DNA of 45,686 bases, taken from the NCBI RefSeq assembly GCF_027484545.1, contig NZ_JAIXST010000021.1, positions 1 to 45,686 on the forward strand. Direction: 5' to 3'. Made by a program: the position numbers and the translations under genes. This DNA is from Runella sp. Its GTDB lineage: Bacteria > Bacteroidota > Bacteroidia > Cytophagales > Spirosomataceae. Below the pieces are notes generated by a model that saw only the letters and a list, made by a program, of their open reading frames with translations, searched no databases and had not been told where the DNA came from. Below, in pieces: positions 34,033 through 43,593 of this stretch (position 1 is the stretch's first letter; the number at the start of each line of letters is the position of its first letter).

Positions 34033-35196
34033 TCAACGTAGTCTTCTCCCTTTCCATTCATACCCTTTACGCTGAGCGGTCAATCCAAAAAACAACACAT
34101 AAAGCGGATAAAAAAGTTGCACTAAAGGAATATAGACCACCAGTCTTTTTTTACCCAAAAATCTGATAATCAAACTTAAAAACAAAAATTCAGGCAAATA
34201 TTTTATTAGTAGAATTGTATTAAAACCTATATTCATCCTATTTCCACTCACTGCTTTAATCAACACAATAAGAGTAATCAGATTCACCAGAAAGATAAAA
34301 ACCGCCACCAACATCGTAGTCACTCGTTTGTTTACTGCCCACTTGCTTGCCCAACGAATCCTTTGCCGGTAAAACGCCTGCCAACTTTCCTGCGGTTTTG
34401 TACGAACGATGGCGTCTTTATGCTTTAAAAAACAGATATGATTTCCGTACCTCAGATGGATCTTTTGGAGCAAAAACTCATCGTCTCCCGAGGCAATGTG
34501 ATCTACTCCCGCATAGCCACCCACTTCTTCAAAAGCAGTTCGTTCGTAGGCGAGATTGGCTCCGTTGCACATGGTAGGATGTCCCGCTTCGAGCAAACTT
34601 GCTCCTGCTCCTATCAAACTGGCAAACTCAATCGTTTGCAGCATGTTCCCTCCCCAAGTGGGGAGGGCCAGGACGGTCCGCCGCGCGGTGGGGCTATCCA
34701 AAAACGTAACGGGCCCGCTGATAAACTTGGCTCCCGTTTGGAGGTAGATTTGTACAATCGTTTCCAACCATCGCTCCCCTACTCGACAATCGCCGTCCGT
34801 AGTCACTATCAATTGTCCCGATGCCTTTTTTAAAGCTTCCGTAATGGCCTTTTTTTTGGGGGAACTGACGGGAACATCCGCTAACGAAATCAATTTTAAG
34901 TCAATCTGATTCAGTGCTTTATAGTGAATTACAATTTCAGCCGTTGAATCCGTTGAAGCATCGTCCACAATAATCACCTCAATGTGTTTTCCCGGCAATG
35001 ACTGTTTTACCAAGTCATCTAACAGCACGCCGATGTTGGCGGCTTCGTTGCGAACAGGAATAATAACAGAAACTTTGAAATGCAAAGGCACGGGGACCGA
35101 AAGTGTTGGGCGGTTGGGAATACGAAGCCATTGCCAACACAGCCAAAAGCAGGCGAGAGCATACAGAGAAATAAAGAATCCAAAAGCATAAATCAT
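34033..35196 (-). CDS. Family 2 glycosyltransferase with a palindromic-repeat insertion
   Basis: 387 aa from ATG 35196. One N-terminal membrane helix, then the GT-A domain: VIIPVRNEAANIG, VIIVDDASTDSTAE, TTDGDCRVGERWL (DxD-type) and ASGDDEF (catalytic base), with RQRIRWASKW (a QxxRW-like motif of processive or membrane GTs). Three or four C-terminal membrane helices follow from about residue 290. Residues 169-186 (PTARRTVLALPTWGGNML) are encoded by a GC-rich hairpin repeat, inserted in frame between FLDS and QTIEF. The enzyme is probably still functional because the insert avoids the motifs. It is likely in an operon with NodB. Confidence 0.85.
   Translation of the reverse strand: MIYAFGFFISLYALACFWLCWQWLRIPNRPTLSVPVPLHFKVSVIIPVRNEAANIGVLLDDLVKQSLPGKHIEVIIVDDASTDSTAEIVIHYKALNQIDLKLISLADVPVSSPKKKAITEALKKASGQLIVTTDGDCRVGERWLETIVQIYLQTGAKFISGPVTFLDSPTARRTVLALPTWGGNMLQTIEFASLIGAGASLLEAGHPTMCNGANLAYERTAFEEVGGYAGVDHIASGDDEFLLQKIHLRYGNHICFLKHKDAIVRTKPQESWQAFYRQRIRWASKWAVNKRVTTMLVAVFIFLVNLITLIVLIKAVSGNRMNIGFNTILLIKYLPEFLFLSLIIRFLGKKRLVVYIPLVQLFYPLYVLFFGLTAQRKGYEWKGRRLR
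34641..34694. repeat. CCCTCCCC-type hairpin repeat inside the glycosyltransferase gene
   Basis: CCCTCCCC (34648-34655) pairs with GGGGAGGG (34660-34667), followed by GGACGGTCCGCCGCGCGGTG. The hairpin is of the same family as the repeat at 41651-41685 in metH. Length 54 nt is 18 codons, so the frame is kept. Confidence 0.8.
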
Positions 35197-35204
35197 ACTT
35201 TGTG

Positions 35205-35666
35205 CTATACTTTCAGGGCGGTTTCGTGCTTAATTTCGCTCATTACAAAGATACTGTGTGTATTGCCGATACTATCCAATGCCCCCAATTTTTCCATCAG
35301 AAAACGCTGGTATTCAGGCATATCATTGACTACTACTTTAAGCATAAAATCATATTCGCCCGAAATGTTATAACATTCCATTACTTCTTCAAAAGTCATA
35401 ACGGCCGAAACAAACTTTTCACCATTGGCGCGGCTGTGTTCTTTCAACGATACATTACAAAAAGCAATCAGGTTTCGACCTATTTTTTCTCGATTGACCA
35501 ATGCCACGTATTTCTTGATTACTTCTTCCCGCTCCAGTTTGCGTACTCGCTCATACACCGGAGTGTACGATAAATTCAATTGAGTTGCCAACTCCTTGGT
35601 GGTCAATAGGGCATTTTGCTGTAGATAGCGTAAAATGCCTCGGTCTGTATTGTCTAATTTATACAT
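35205..35666 (-). CDS. Lrp/AsnC-family transcriptional regulator
   Basis: 153 aa from ATG 35666 (the frame extends six codons further to a non-ATG start). The N-terminal HTH is MYKLDNTDRGILRYLQQNA ... TTKELATQLNLSYTPVYERVRKLE. The C-terminal RAM (effector-binding) domain is FEEVMECYNISGEYDFMLKVVVNDMPEYQRFL. It probably responds to an amino acid. A 15-bp palindrome with the Lrp-box ends lies 58 nt upstream of its start, a likely autoregulatory site. Confidence 0.9.
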   Translation of the reverse strand: MYKLDNTDRGILRYLQQNALLTTKELATQLNLSYTPVYERVRKLEREEVIKKYVALVNREKIGRNLIAFCNVSLKEHSRANGEKFVSAVMTFEEVMECYNISGEYDFMLKVVVNDMPEYQRFLMEKLGALDSIGNTHSIFVMSEIKHETALKV

Positions 35667-35723
35667 AGTGGTAAAGCATATCAAGTAGAAACAATAAATA
35701 ATTACTAACGAATACTACAATTA

Positions 35724-35738
35724 TAGACATATAGTCTA
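35724..35738. promoter_or_regulatory. Candidate Lrp-type operator
   Basis: TAGACATATAGTCTA is a 15-bp palindrome (TAGAC/GTCTA). Both ends fit the E. coli Lrp consensus YAGHAWATTWTDCTR, with mismatches in the middle. It lies in the divergent spacer between the Lrp-family gene and the OmpA-family gene and could control either. Confidence 0.4.
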
Positions 35739-35904
35739 ACAATCAAAAGAATTATCCTTATTTTATCTACAAACGTCTCTACTAAAGGAATTGGTATTTT
35801 ATCCTGACATTTCAGAAAAACCCCTCAAAGTGAGGAACATTTTCCCCAAAAACCCGTGAGGTATAGATTTTTTACTGTTAAAAGAAACCAATTTTCATAC
35901 AACC

Positions 35905-36639
35905 ATGAAAGTAAGAAGCATATTTTTAATCGCAGCCTATATCAGTGTTTTAACGGTTTCAACCATTGAAATGGCAGAAGCGCAGCAGTCAAGCAAGAAA
36001 AAAACGACTACTTCTAAAAAGGCTAAGCTAAAAAAATCACAGAAAGGCGCTTTGATTGGCGTAGGTGCAGGAGCAATCATTGGGGGGCTTATTGGTAAAA
36101 ACAATAAAAATACCGCCATTGGGGCTATTATCAGCGCTACTGTCGGAGGAGCTACGGGAGCAATCATCGGTCAACACATGGACAAACAGGCCGAAAAACT
36201 TCGTGAAGATTTGGGTACCGTTGCCCGGGTTGAACGTGTTGGCGAAGGAGTAAAATTAACCTTTGACAATGCATTACTCTTTGACTTCGGTTCTTTTTTG
36301 CTCCGCACCGAAACGCAGGAAAGTCTCAAAAAGATGGCACAAACGCTTAATAATGACCCAAATACCCATTTATTGGTGGAAGGTCACACCGACAACGTGG
36401 GCTCAACAACTTTCAACCGGGAACTTTCGGACAAACGTGCCCAAGCTGTTTCCAACTTTTTAGTGTCTCAAGACGTAGCTACTACCCGTTTTAAAGTAGT
36501 TGGACAAGGCGAAGCAAGCCCTGTATCCAGCAATAATACGGAAACGGGTCGTCAGCAAAACCGACGGGTTGAGATTGCACTTTACGCCAGTGAAGAAATG
36601 AAAAAAGCCGCCCAAAACGGTGCCATCAGCCTTAAATAA
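35905..36639 (+). CDS. OmpA-family outer-membrane protein with glycine zipper
   Basis: 244 aa from ATG 35905 with a signal peptide ending near EMAEA. A Lys-rich stretch is followed by a glycine-zipper segment (GALIGVGAGAIIGGLIGKNN ... GAIIGQHMDK) that should insert in or span the outer membrane. The C-terminal OmpA/MotB domain starts near residue 130 (LLFDFGSFLLRTET) with the peptidoglycan-binding pattern EGHTDNVGS ... NRELSDKRAQAV ... RQQNRRVEI. It resembles YiaD-like lipoproteins but lacks a lipobox cysteine. Confidence 0.88.
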   Translation: MKVRSIFLIAAYISVLTVSTIEMAEAQQSSKKKTTTSKKAKLKKSQKGALIGVGAGAIIGGLIGKNNKNTAIGAIISATVGGATGAIIGQHMDKQAEKLREDLGTVARVERVGEGVKLTFDNALLFDFGSFLLRTETQESLKKMAQTLNNDPNTHLLVEGHTDNVGSTTFNRELSDKRAQAVSNFLVSQDVATTRFKVVGQGEASPVSSNNTETGRQQNRRVEIALYASEEMKKAAQNGAISLK

Positions 36640-36649
36640 TATCTTGTAG

Positions 36650-36690
36650 AATTGACTTGTGAAGCTGATTATCAGCTTCACAAGTCAATT
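36650..36690. terminator. Perfect 20-bp-arm palindrome after the OmpA gene
   Basis: The arms at 36650-36669 and 36671-36690 are exact reverse complements with a single centre base; the inner part reads GAAGCTGATTATCAGCTTC. It lies 10 bp after the stop codon. The near-loopless perfect symmetry is unusual for a terminator and there is no strong T-run, so it may equally be a dispersed palindromic element acting as one. Confidence 0.6.
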
Positions 36691-36741
36691 AAAATACTTC
36701 CTTTCTAATTCACACTAATTATTAATCAAAACAGTAAAACC

Positions 36742-37380
36742 ATGAAAATCAAACCATTTGCATACACATTTGCTATCGCAGCAGGACTGCTTTGTTCAGT
36801 TCAATTTGTCCAAGCCCAAACAGAAGTAAGGGGGCGCACAGGTATCCGTGGTGGTTTCAATGCCTCCAATCTTTACGTCAAAGATGTGACCGATCGCAAT
36901 CCGCGTTATGGGTTTCACGCGGGTCTTTTTACCCAAATACCCATCATTAAAGGATTTTTGTATCTGCAACCTGAAATAAACTATACTACCAAAGGAGTAA
37001 CGGCCCGCTACAACATTCTGAATACATTCAGCGGCGAGAATTCATTTAAGTTGGATTATATCGAAGTACCGGTACTTGCTACCATTAAATTGGGCAATTT
37101 TGTGGACCTTCACGGCGGTGTGTACGGAGGTTTTCTGACAAATGCTTCTGTGGAAAGTAAGGGAGATGCCGGATTCGGTTCCACTACCCTCGACCGAGAC
37201 AATTATAACAACTTCGACTATGGTCTTGCCGCCGGTTTAAGCATCTATTTCGGTCATTTTATGTTGGGAACACGCTACAACTATGGCTTACGTCCCGTTG
37301 CAAATACCACTGCCGCTAAACTATTTTTGGGCGATTCCAAAAACTCTGCCGCTCAGGTTTCCCTTGGCATAACGTTCTAA
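36742..37380 (+). CDS. Outer-membrane beta-barrel protein (PorT-like OMP_b-brl_2)
   Basis: 212 aa from ATG 36742 with a signal peptide ending near QFVQA-Q. It has alternating amphipathic strands typical of the small 8-10-strand barrel family: TGIRGGFNASNL, YGFHAGLFTQIPI, FLYLQPEINYTTKG, LDYIEVPVLATIKLG, and terminal AAQVSLGITF, ending in Phe as outer-membrane porins do. Its function is unknown. It follows the OmpA gene on the same strand but has its own leader and a strong terminator. Confidence 0.85.
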   Translation: MKIKPFAYTFAIAAGLLCSVQFVQAQTEVRGRTGIRGGFNASNLYVKDVTDRNPRYGFHAGLFTQIPIIKGFLYLQPEINYTTKGVTARYNILNTFSGENSFKLDYIEVPVLATIKLGNFVDLHGGVYGGFLTNASVESKGDAGFGSTTLDRDNYNNFDYGLAAGLSIYFGHFMLGTRYNYGLRPVANTTAAKLFLGDSKNSAAQVSLGITF

Positions 37381-37399
37381 AAATAGATAGCTTTTGCCG

Positions 37400-37436
37400 A
37401 AACCCCTGTTCGATTCCAATTCGAGCAGGGGTTTTT
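37400..37436 (+). terminator. Rho-independent terminator after the beta-barrel gene
   Basis: AAACCCCTG (37400-37408) pairs with CAGGGGTTT (37426-37434), with an inner TCGA/TCGA pairing, followed by TT. Confidence 0.85.
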
Positions 37437-37628
37437 CGTGTAGACAAAATATCTATTTACTAAAATTTTACAAAGCCGTAAACCAAAGAAGTTAAACAAA
37501 AAAAACGCTTCCCCCAACAAATTATCTGATTTTTACAAACAATTGCCAATAATCATCTACAACGATATATAATCCAGTCTATTTGTCTTAATTTTGTACG
37601 TTTCAAAGAAGTTCAGCAATCCGTTTCG

Positions 37629-38336
37629 ATGACCAAAAGCGTACAGATACTGTTAATAAGCCTTATGAGTTGGGGAGCCATGGCACAACAAACCATTCCA
37701 AGCAGTTTTCGTTCTCGCAGGGTCGTTAAAAAGCAGAGTGTTATTCTGAAAGAAGAGTTTGAACAAAAAAAGTTAACCTGGGGCAGTCCGGTTTATCTCC
37801 GAATTTTTAAGGATAAGAGCACGCTGGAAGTCTGGGTAGAAACAGGCAATGCATATACACGCTTTAAAGAGTACCCAATCTGTTATTTTTCGGGCAACTT
37901 AGGCCCAAAGATGAAAGAAGGCGACCGTCAGGCTCCCGAAGGATTTTACGAGGTAACACCGGCCCAATTGAATCCAAAAAGCGATTACCATTTGTCTTTT
38001 AATCTGGGCTATCCAAATGCTTACGACCTTGCTCATAATTACACAGGCAGTGCGCTGATGGTTCACGGAAATTGCGTTTCGGTCGGTTGCTACGCCATGA
38101 CGGATGAACGCATTGAGGAAATTTACACACTCGTGCAAACGGCCTTTCAACACGGTCAAAAAGTAGTGTCCGTCCATGCGTTTCCTTTTGAAATGACGGA
38201 ACAAAATCTGGCTACCTACATTGACCGGCCTGAATATGATTTTTGGGAGAATTTAAGAGAAGGATACGCTTTGTTCGTAAAAAACGCCCTTCCACCCCGC
38301 GTGAACGTGAAAGATAAAAAGTATGTTTTTGAGTGA
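37629..38336 (+). CDS. Secreted YafK-like L,D-transpeptidase
   Basis: 235 aa from ATG 37629, signal peptide ending near WGAMAQQ. The YkuD-type catalytic motif is [16 protein letters not shown] (HG-x3-S-x-GCYA) with catalytic Cys. It is expected to cross-link peptidoglycan or attach partner proteins to it in the periplasm. It is 34 bp upstream of the likely metH ATG, and overlaps it by 14 nt if the earlier in-frame ATG is used, so the genes may be co-transcribed by chance of packing. Confidence 0.88.
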   Translation: MTKSVQILLISLMSWGAMAQQTIPSSFRSRRVVKKQSVILKEEFEQKKLTWGSPVYLRIFKDKSTLEVWVETGNAYTRFKEYPICYFSGNLGPKMKEGDRQAPEGFYEVTPAQLNPKSDYHLSFNLGYPNAYDLAHNYTGSALMVHGNCVSVGCYAMTDERIEEIYTLVQTAFQHGQKVVSVHAFPFEMTEQNLATYIDRPEYDFWENLREGYALFVKNALPPRVNVKDKKYVFE

Positions 38337-38370
38337 AACTGCTCCAAAAGAGCAAAATATAGTTCGTACA

Positions 38371-41300
38371 ATGCAAAACACTGACATCCAAGAAATTCTC
38401 AAATCCCGTATCCTCGTGCTTGACGGCGCGATGGGTTCGATGATTCAACGTTATAATCTGACCGACGCTGATTATCGCGGGGAGCGGTTCAAAGATTTTC
38501 CGCATGAAGTAAAGGGCAACAACGACTTACTGTCGCTGACGCGTCCTGACGTGATTCGGGAAATCCACGAAGCCTATCTCGAATCAGGTGCCGATATCAT
38601 TGAAACCAACACCTTCAGCGGTACGTCCATCGCCATGGCCGATTACCACATGGAAGATTTGGTGTATGAACTCAATTTCGAATCAGCTCGTTTGGCACGC
38701 GAAGCATGCGATAAATACACGGCCCTGAATCCTGATAAACCCCGCTTCGTAGCCGGTTCCATCGGGCCCACCAACCGTACTCTTTCGCTTTCGCCCGACG
38801 TAAACGACCCAGGCTATCGTGCCGTAACATTCGACGAGTTGGTTGAAGCCTACACCGAGCAGGTGCGTGGTTTGGTGGATGGCGGTGCGGATGTACTTTT
38901 GATAGAAACGATTTTTGACACCCTCAATGCCAAAGCCGCGTTGTTTGCCGTTGATTTATATTTCAAAAACGCAGGAAAGGCCCCGTTGCAGGTCATGATT
39001 TCGGGTACCATTACGGATGCCTCAGGTCGTACGCTTTCCGGACAAACCACCGAAGCCTTCCTGACTTCCATTTCGCACATCCCTTTGCTTTCAGTAGGGT
39101 TGAACTGTGCGTTGGGAGCCGATTTAATGCGTCCTTACGTACAGACATTGGCCCAAAAAGCTCCGTTCATGACGTCGGCGCACCCCAATGCGGGCTTGCC
39201 TAACGAAATGGGCGAATACGATCAAAGCCCCAAAGAAATGGCGGAAATTGTAGAAGGATTTTTGAAAGATAATTTTCTTAATATCATCGGAGGTTGTTGC
39301 GGAACCACACCTGCCCACATCAAGGCGATTGCCGAGGTCACATCCAACTACTCGCCACGTATCGTTCCCGAAGCCGACCATATTCAGAAATTATCCGGTT
39401 TAGAGCCGTTTAACATTACTGAAAACATCAATTTTGTCAACGTTGGCGAACGTTGTAATGTCACGGGTTCTAAAAAATTCGCCCGTTTGATTCGCGAAGG
39501 AAATTATGACGCGGCCCTTGCTATCGCGCGTGAACAGGTTGAAAACGGTGCCCAAATCATCGACATCAACTTGGACGAAGGGATGATTGACGGTGTTCAG
39601 GCCATGAATAAATTCTGTAATCTGCTCATGGCCGAGCCTGATATTGCCCGCGTTCCTTTCATGGTGGATTCGTCGAAGTGGGAAGTGATTGAATCGGGTT
39701 TGAAATGTTTGCAGGGCAAAGCCATTGTGAACTCCATTTCGTTGAAAGAAGGAGAAGAAAAATTCATTGAATCTGCCCAAAAAGTAAAACGCTACGGCGC
39801 GGCAGTAGTCGTGATGGCGTTTGACGAACAGGGACAGGCCGATAACTACGAACGCCGCATTCAGATTTGCGAACGGGCGTATTGGATCTTGGTCAACAAA
39901 GTTGGATTTGCCCCCCAAGACATTGTTTTCGACCCCAATATCCTGACCGTTGGGACAGGAATTGAAGAGCATAACAACTACGCGGTGGACTTTATCAATG
40001 CCACGCGCTGGATCAAAGAACACTTGCCGTACGCCAAAGTAAGTGGTGGTGTGTCCAATGTATCGTTTTCGTTTCGGGGCAATGAACCAGTACGGGAGGC
40101 GATTCACACCGTATTTTTATACTACGCCATCAAAGCGGGTATGGATATGGGTATCGTAAACGCCGGTCAATTAGGCGTGTACGACGACCTGCCTAAAGAT
40201 TTGTTGGAACATTGCGAAGACCTGATTCTGAACCGCCGCCCGGATGCTGCCGAACGCATGGTGACTTTTGCCGAAACGTTCAAATCAAAAGGCAAAGAAA
40301 TCGTGGTGGACAACGCATGGCGTGAGCAATCTGTTTCAAAAAGATTAGAGCACGCCCTCATTAAAGGTTTGACCGAATTCATTGATGAAGACGTGGAAGA
40401 AGCTCGTCAGGGCGTTGAAAAACCGTTGCACGTCATCGAAGGACCGCTCATGGATGGCATGAATGTGGTGGGCGATTTGTTTGGTGAAGGAAAAATGTTT
40501 TTGCCCCAAGTCGTAAAATCGGCGAGGGTAATGAAAAAAGCCGTTGCCTATCTCCTCCCCTATATTGAAGAGGAAAAATTAGCCTTTCCGTCGGAAACGG
40601 AGGTTTCTACTTCCAAAATATTATTGGCTACGGTAAAAGGTGACGTACACGACATCGGCAAAAATATCGTCGGTGTGGTATTAGGTTGTAACAATTACGA
40701 AATCATTGACCTCGGCGTCATGGTGCCGACCGACAAGATTTTGGCCGCCGCCAAGGAACACAACGTGGACATCATCGGACTTTCAGGTTTGATTACCCCT
40801 TCGCTGGATGAAATGGTGGGTGTAGCCAAAGAAATGGAACGCCAAGGATTCAAAGTACCGTTGTTGATTGGCGGGGCTACCACTTCGCGTATTCACACCG
40901 CCGTGAAAATTGACCCGCACTATTCAGGGCCAGTGATTCACGTCTTGGATGCCAGTCGTGCGGTGCCCGTAGCAGGGAAATTGACCCAAAACGAAACTAC
41001 TTTTGCCGATACATTGGCCGATATTAAGAAAGAATACGCCAAACTGCGCGAAGACCACGCCAAACGTCAGCAGATAAAAGAAGCACTGAACATCGAAGCC
41101 GCTCGTGCCAACAAAACCAAAATTGACTGGACGTCGTTTCAACCCACGAAACCTAAATTCTTGGGAAACAAATACTTCTACGACTATCCGCTCGAAGAAA
41201 TCGCAAAATTTATTGACTGGACGCCTTTCTTCCAAACGTGGCAATTGCACGGCAAATACCCTGCTATTTTCAATGACAAAGTCGTAGGCCAGGAAGCTAA

Positions 41301-42201
41301 AAAATTGTATGACGACGCTAACGCGATGTTGGCTAACATCATCAAAAATAAATCGTTGAAAGCCAATGCAGTCATTGGTTTTTATCCTGCCAATTCAGTC
41401 GGCGATGACATCGTTTTGCACGATTTTGAAGAAGTGGAAGTAGGTTTTGCAGGACAGGGACAACAGAAACGTACGGAATACCGAGTTACAAACCCAGAGA
41501 CACAACATACCGTAGAGACGCAAGATTTTCGGTCCGCCGTTGCGGCGTCTCTACAACCAACGCAAACCGTATTGCATCACCTGCGTCAGCAAAACCAAAA
41601 GGCGGCCAATTTGCCTAATTTGTGTTTGTCGGATTACATCATGCCACTTAACTCCCTCCCTTCAGGGGAGGGTCGGGGCGGGGTTTCGGACTACATCGGG
41701 GCATTTGCCGTAACGGCAGGTACCGGAATTGAAGCCTTATTGGAGAAATACGAAGCCGACCACGACGATTACAACAGCATTCTGCTCAAAGCAATTGCTG
41801 ACCGTTTGGCCGAAGCCTTTACCGAACTCATGCACGAACGCGTTCGCAAAGAGTTTTGGGGATATGTGAAAGACGAAACGCTTTCCAATGAAGAATTGAT
41901 TGCTGAAAAATACCAGGGCATTCGCCCGGCACCAGGCTACCCCGCCTGTCCGGAACATACCGAAAAACGTACCTTGTTTGATTTGTTAGATGCGGAATTT
42001 CGTATAGGCATTCACCTTACGGAGAGTTTTGCCATGTATCCCGCAAGTTCAGTAAGCGGGTGGTATTTTGCACATCCGGATTCGCGGTATTTTGCCCTCG
42101 GCAAAATCGCCAAAGACCAAGTGGAAGACTACGCCGCCCGCAAAGGGATGACAGTCGTAGAAGCTGAAAAATGGTTGTCGCCCGTGTTGAATTATGATTA
42201 A
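38371..42201 (+). CDS. metH: Cobalamin-dependent methionine synthase with two in-frame repeat insertions
   Basis: 1276 aa from ATG 38371 (an earlier in-frame ATG at 38323 overlaps the upstream gene). Order: homocysteine domain ([14 protein letters not shown], zinc Cys in GLNCALG and GGCCGTTP); pterin domain ([17 protein letters not shown]); cobalamin cap and domain with D758-x-H760-x2-G (DVHDIGKNI); and AdoMet reactivation domain with [15 protein letters not shown] near residue 1185. All modules are complete, so it is a full MetH. Residues of about 1048-1062 and 1091-1106 are encoded by two different palindromic repeats that fall in the start of the reactivation domain. No cobalamin riboswitch could be seen upstream. 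Confidence 0.93.
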   Translation: MQNTDIQEILKSRILVLDGAMGSMIQRYNLTDADYRGERFKDFPHEVKGNNDLLSLTRPDVIREIHEAYLESGADIIETNTFSGTSIAMADYHMEDLVYELNFESARLAREACDKYTALNPDKPRFVAGSIGPTNRTLSLSPDVNDPGYRAVTFDELVEAYTEQVRGLVDGGADVLLIETIFDTLNAKAALFAVDLYFKNAGKAPLQVMISGTITDASGRTLSGQTTEAFLTSISHIPLLSVGLNCALGADLMRPYVQTLAQKAPFMTSAHPNAGLPNEMGEYDQSPKEMAEIVEGFLKDNFLNIIGGCCGTTPAHIKAIAEVTSNYSPRIVPEADHIQKLSGLEPFNITENINFVNVGERCNVTGSKKFARLIREGNYDAALAIAREQVENGAQIIDINLDEGMIDGVQAMNKFCNLLMAEPDIARVPFMVDSSKWEVIESGLKCLQGKAIVNSISLKEGEEKFIESAQKVKRYGAAVVVMAFDEQGQADNYERRIQICERAYWILVNKVGFAPQDIVFDPNILTVGTGIEEHNNYAVDFINATRWIKEHLPYAKVSGGVSNVSFSFRGNEPVREAIHTVFLYYAIKAGMDMGIVNAGQLGVYDDLPKDLLEHCEDLILNRRPDAAERMVTFAETFKSKGKEIVVDNAWREQSVSKRLEHALIKGLTEFIDEDVEEARQGVEKPLHVIEGPLMDGMNVVGDLFGEGKMFLPQVVKSARVMKKAVAYLLPYIEEEKLAFPSETEVSTSKILLATVKGDVHDIGKNIVGVVLGCNNYEIIDLGVMVPTDKILAAAKEHNVDIIGLSGLITPSLDEMVGVAKEMERQGFKVPLLIGGATTSRIHTAVKIDPHYSGPVIHVLDASRAVPVAGKLTQNETTFADTLADIKKEYAKLREDHAKRQQIKEALNIEAARANKTKIDWTSFQPTKPKFLGNKYFYDYPLEEIAKFIDWTPFFQTWQLHGKYPAIFNDKVVGQEAKKLYDDANAMLANIIKNKSLKANAVIGFYPANSVGDDIVLHDFEEVEVGFAGQGQQKRTEYRVTNPETQHTVETQDFRSAVAASLQPTQTVLHHLRQQNQKAANLPNLCLSDYIMPLNSLPSGEGRGGVSDYIGAFAVTAGTGIEALLEKYEADHDDYNSILLKAIADRLAEAFTELMHERVRKEFWGYVKDETLSNEELIAEKYQGIRPAPGYPACPEHTEKRTLFDLLDAEFRIGIHLTESFAMYPASSVSGWYFAHPDSRYFALGKIAKDQVEDYAARKGMTVVEAEKWLSPVLNYD
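41512..41554. repeat. GTAGAGACGC palindromic repeat in metH (copy in frame)
   Basis: GTAGAGACGC (41512-41521) is exactly mirrored by GCGTCTCTAC (41545-41554) across 23 nt. This is a repeat motif seen in many bacterial genomes (from memory). It is read as [14 protein letters not shown]. Confidence 0.9.
41651..41685. repeat. CCCTCCC hairpin repeat in metH (in frame)
   Basis: CCCTCCC (41654-41660) pairs with GGGAGGG (41666-41672), followed by TCGGGGCGGGG. It belongs to the same family as 34641-34694. It is read as [10 protein letters not shown] in place of the usual short loop before the [10 protein letters not shown] stretch. Confidence 0.85.
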
Positions 42202-42231
42202 TTAAAACGGCAACGAGGTTTAGAAAGACAC

Positions 42232-42280
42232 AACGTCGGCGAGGTTTAAAACCTCGCCGACGTTAATCGCCGACGTTAAT
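42232..42280. repeat. Palindrome with tandem half-copy between metH and the PPOX gene
   Basis: AACGTCGGCGAGGTTT (42232-42247) is mirrored at 42249-42264, then a 13-mer CGCCGACGTTAAT is repeated in tandem (42255-42267, 42268-42280). Partial GAGGTTT copies flank it at 42214. It sits between convergent genes and could also act as their shared terminator. Confidence 0.85.
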
Positions 42281-42285
42281 TGATT

Positions 42286-42786
42286 TTACAGCTTGATTTT
42301 CCCGTACTCCCCTTCATCGTATTCTTCGCCGGTCACCAATGCTTTTGCCATGTTGAACAAAACTACCATTTTGCTCGACGAACTGTCCCAATATTCGATG
42401 GAATGAGGCGCAATTTTAATCAATACCAATTCGGGATCGTCTTTCCCTTCCGGAAACCATACTTTTACGAACGGATTCCATAATTCATCTATTTTTTTGC
42501 GGTCAGTGACAATTTTTGCGGTACCCATGGCGCACAGGTACGTATTATCATAAGGCTCAGAGTAACAGACACATACATTGGAATCGTCTTCTATATCGTC
42601 AATTTTCTGCGAAGATTCCCGAGAAAAGAACCAAATAGCTCCGTCTTTATCCACATCAGAAGTCCCCATTGGACGGCTGTGAATTTGTCCGTTGGCAGTA
42701 TGAGTGCACAACATCGCAACGCGAATGTCCTTCACCATTTCTTTAAAATCGTCCTTTGTTTTCGTCGTTTCTTTTACCTTTTCCAT
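42286..42786 (-). CDS. Pyridoxamine 5'-phosphate oxidase-like flavoprotein (general stress protein 26 type)
   Basis: 166 aa from ATG 42786 (the frame runs nine codons further to 42813). It has a split-barrel flavin fold: VAMLCTHTANGQIHSRPMGTSDVD, AIWFFSRESSQKIDDIEDDSNVCVCYS, and LVLIKIAPHSIEYWDSSS. Members bind FMN/FAD and respond to general stress; the substrate is unknown. It is a stand-alone gene with the palindromic repeat beyond its stop. Confidence 0.85.
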   Translation of the reverse strand: MEKVKETTKTKDDFKEMVKDIRVAMLCTHTANGQIHSRPMGTSDVDKDGAIWFFSRESSQKIDDIEDDSNVCVCYSEPYDNTYLCAMGTAKIVTDRKKIDELWNPFVKVWFPEGKDDPELVLIKIAPHSIEYWDSSSSKMVVLFNMAKALVTGEEYDEGEYGKIKL

Positions 42787-42927
42787 GATTTTTGTGTTTA
42801 CACAGTGGCACATTTACCATAGTCAGTAAAAGAAGTATGCCAATTCATTCATAGTTGCCTTTGGTTGAAAACCGGCTAAATTTGGGAAATACGTTCCACC
42901 ATAAAGTCCAATGTAAATGACATTTAG

Positions 42928-42935
42928 TAGCTTTG
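42928..42935 (+). promoter_or_regulatory. Possible -7 element of dtd
   Basis: TAGCTTTG fits TAnnTTTG and lies 46 nt upstream of the dtd start codon, but no good -33 element is visible at the normal distance. Confidence 0.25.
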
Positions 42936-42981
42936 CCAACTTCATTTTTCATTTATTTCCTCAAACCAAAAATTACAGTTC

Positions 42982-43434
42982 ATGATTGCCGTTATCCAGC
43001 GCGTTTCCGAAGCTTCCGTTACGATTGAAGGCCAAATAAAAGGGAAAATTGGTTTAGGTTTTTTGATTCTGTTGGGCATTACCCACACTGATACACTCGA
43101 AGACTTAGAATGGTTGGCCCGAAAAATTGTAGGAATGCGAATATTTGGAGATGCCGAAGGAAAGATGAACCTTGACCTGAAAGCTGTCAGCGGCAACATT
43201 CTACTTATCAGCCAATTTACCCTTCATGCCAATACCAAAAAGGGAAATCGACCTTCATTTATCGAAGCGGCCCGCCCCGAAGTGGCTATTCCTTTGTACG
43301 AAAAAATGATTCAACAACTCTCTCAAGAGCTCGGACAGCCCATTCAAACGGGCGAATTTGGAGCCGATATGAAAGTAGCACTCCTCAACGACGGCCCGGT
43401 TACGATTGTGATAGATTCCAAAAATCGGATGTAA
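42982..43434 (+). CDS. dtd: D-aminoacyl-tRNA deacylase
   Basis: 150 aa from ATG 42982. The catalytic motifs are complete: the SQFTLHA motif (S-Q-x-T) and the LNDGPVTI motif near the C-terminus (N-x-P-V-T). The N-terminus [17 protein letters not shown] is typical. It recycles D-aminoacyl-tRNAs in the cytoplasm. The length matches the family. Convergent with nothing; it is a simple single gene followed by the TonB receptor leader. Confidence 0.93.
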   Translation: MIAVIQRVSEASVTIEGQIKGKIGLGFLILLGITHTDTLEDLEWLARKIVGMRIFGDAEGKMNLDLKAVSGNILLISQFTLHANTKKGNRPSFIEAARPEVAIPLYEKMIQQLSQELGQPIQTGEFGADMKVALLNDGPVTIVIDSKNRM

Positions 43435-43593
43435 GTTTGAATGTCTAAAAACCACTTAATGGGTATTAAAAATCTCTACAAATACCCCTTCAATTTCTAC
43501 ACATCTATCTGTATATCTACACTTCCTTAAAATCTTGCAATGCTTGTTTTGTTCAGGACGTACTGTTGATTGAAAACCAATCAAACATGCGTA

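Noticed and set aside
37381-38370. Cobalamin riboswitch upstream of metH
   Set aside because: I looked for a B12-box and extended leader; the space is filled by the L,D-transpeptidase gene and nothing fits.
39400-40107. 235-aa open frame on the minus strand
   Set aside because: Antisense within metH; no protein-like motifs.
41651-41685. Terminator inside metH (CCCTCCC hairpin)
   Set aside because: It lies mid-gene with no T-run; a coding repeat explains it better.
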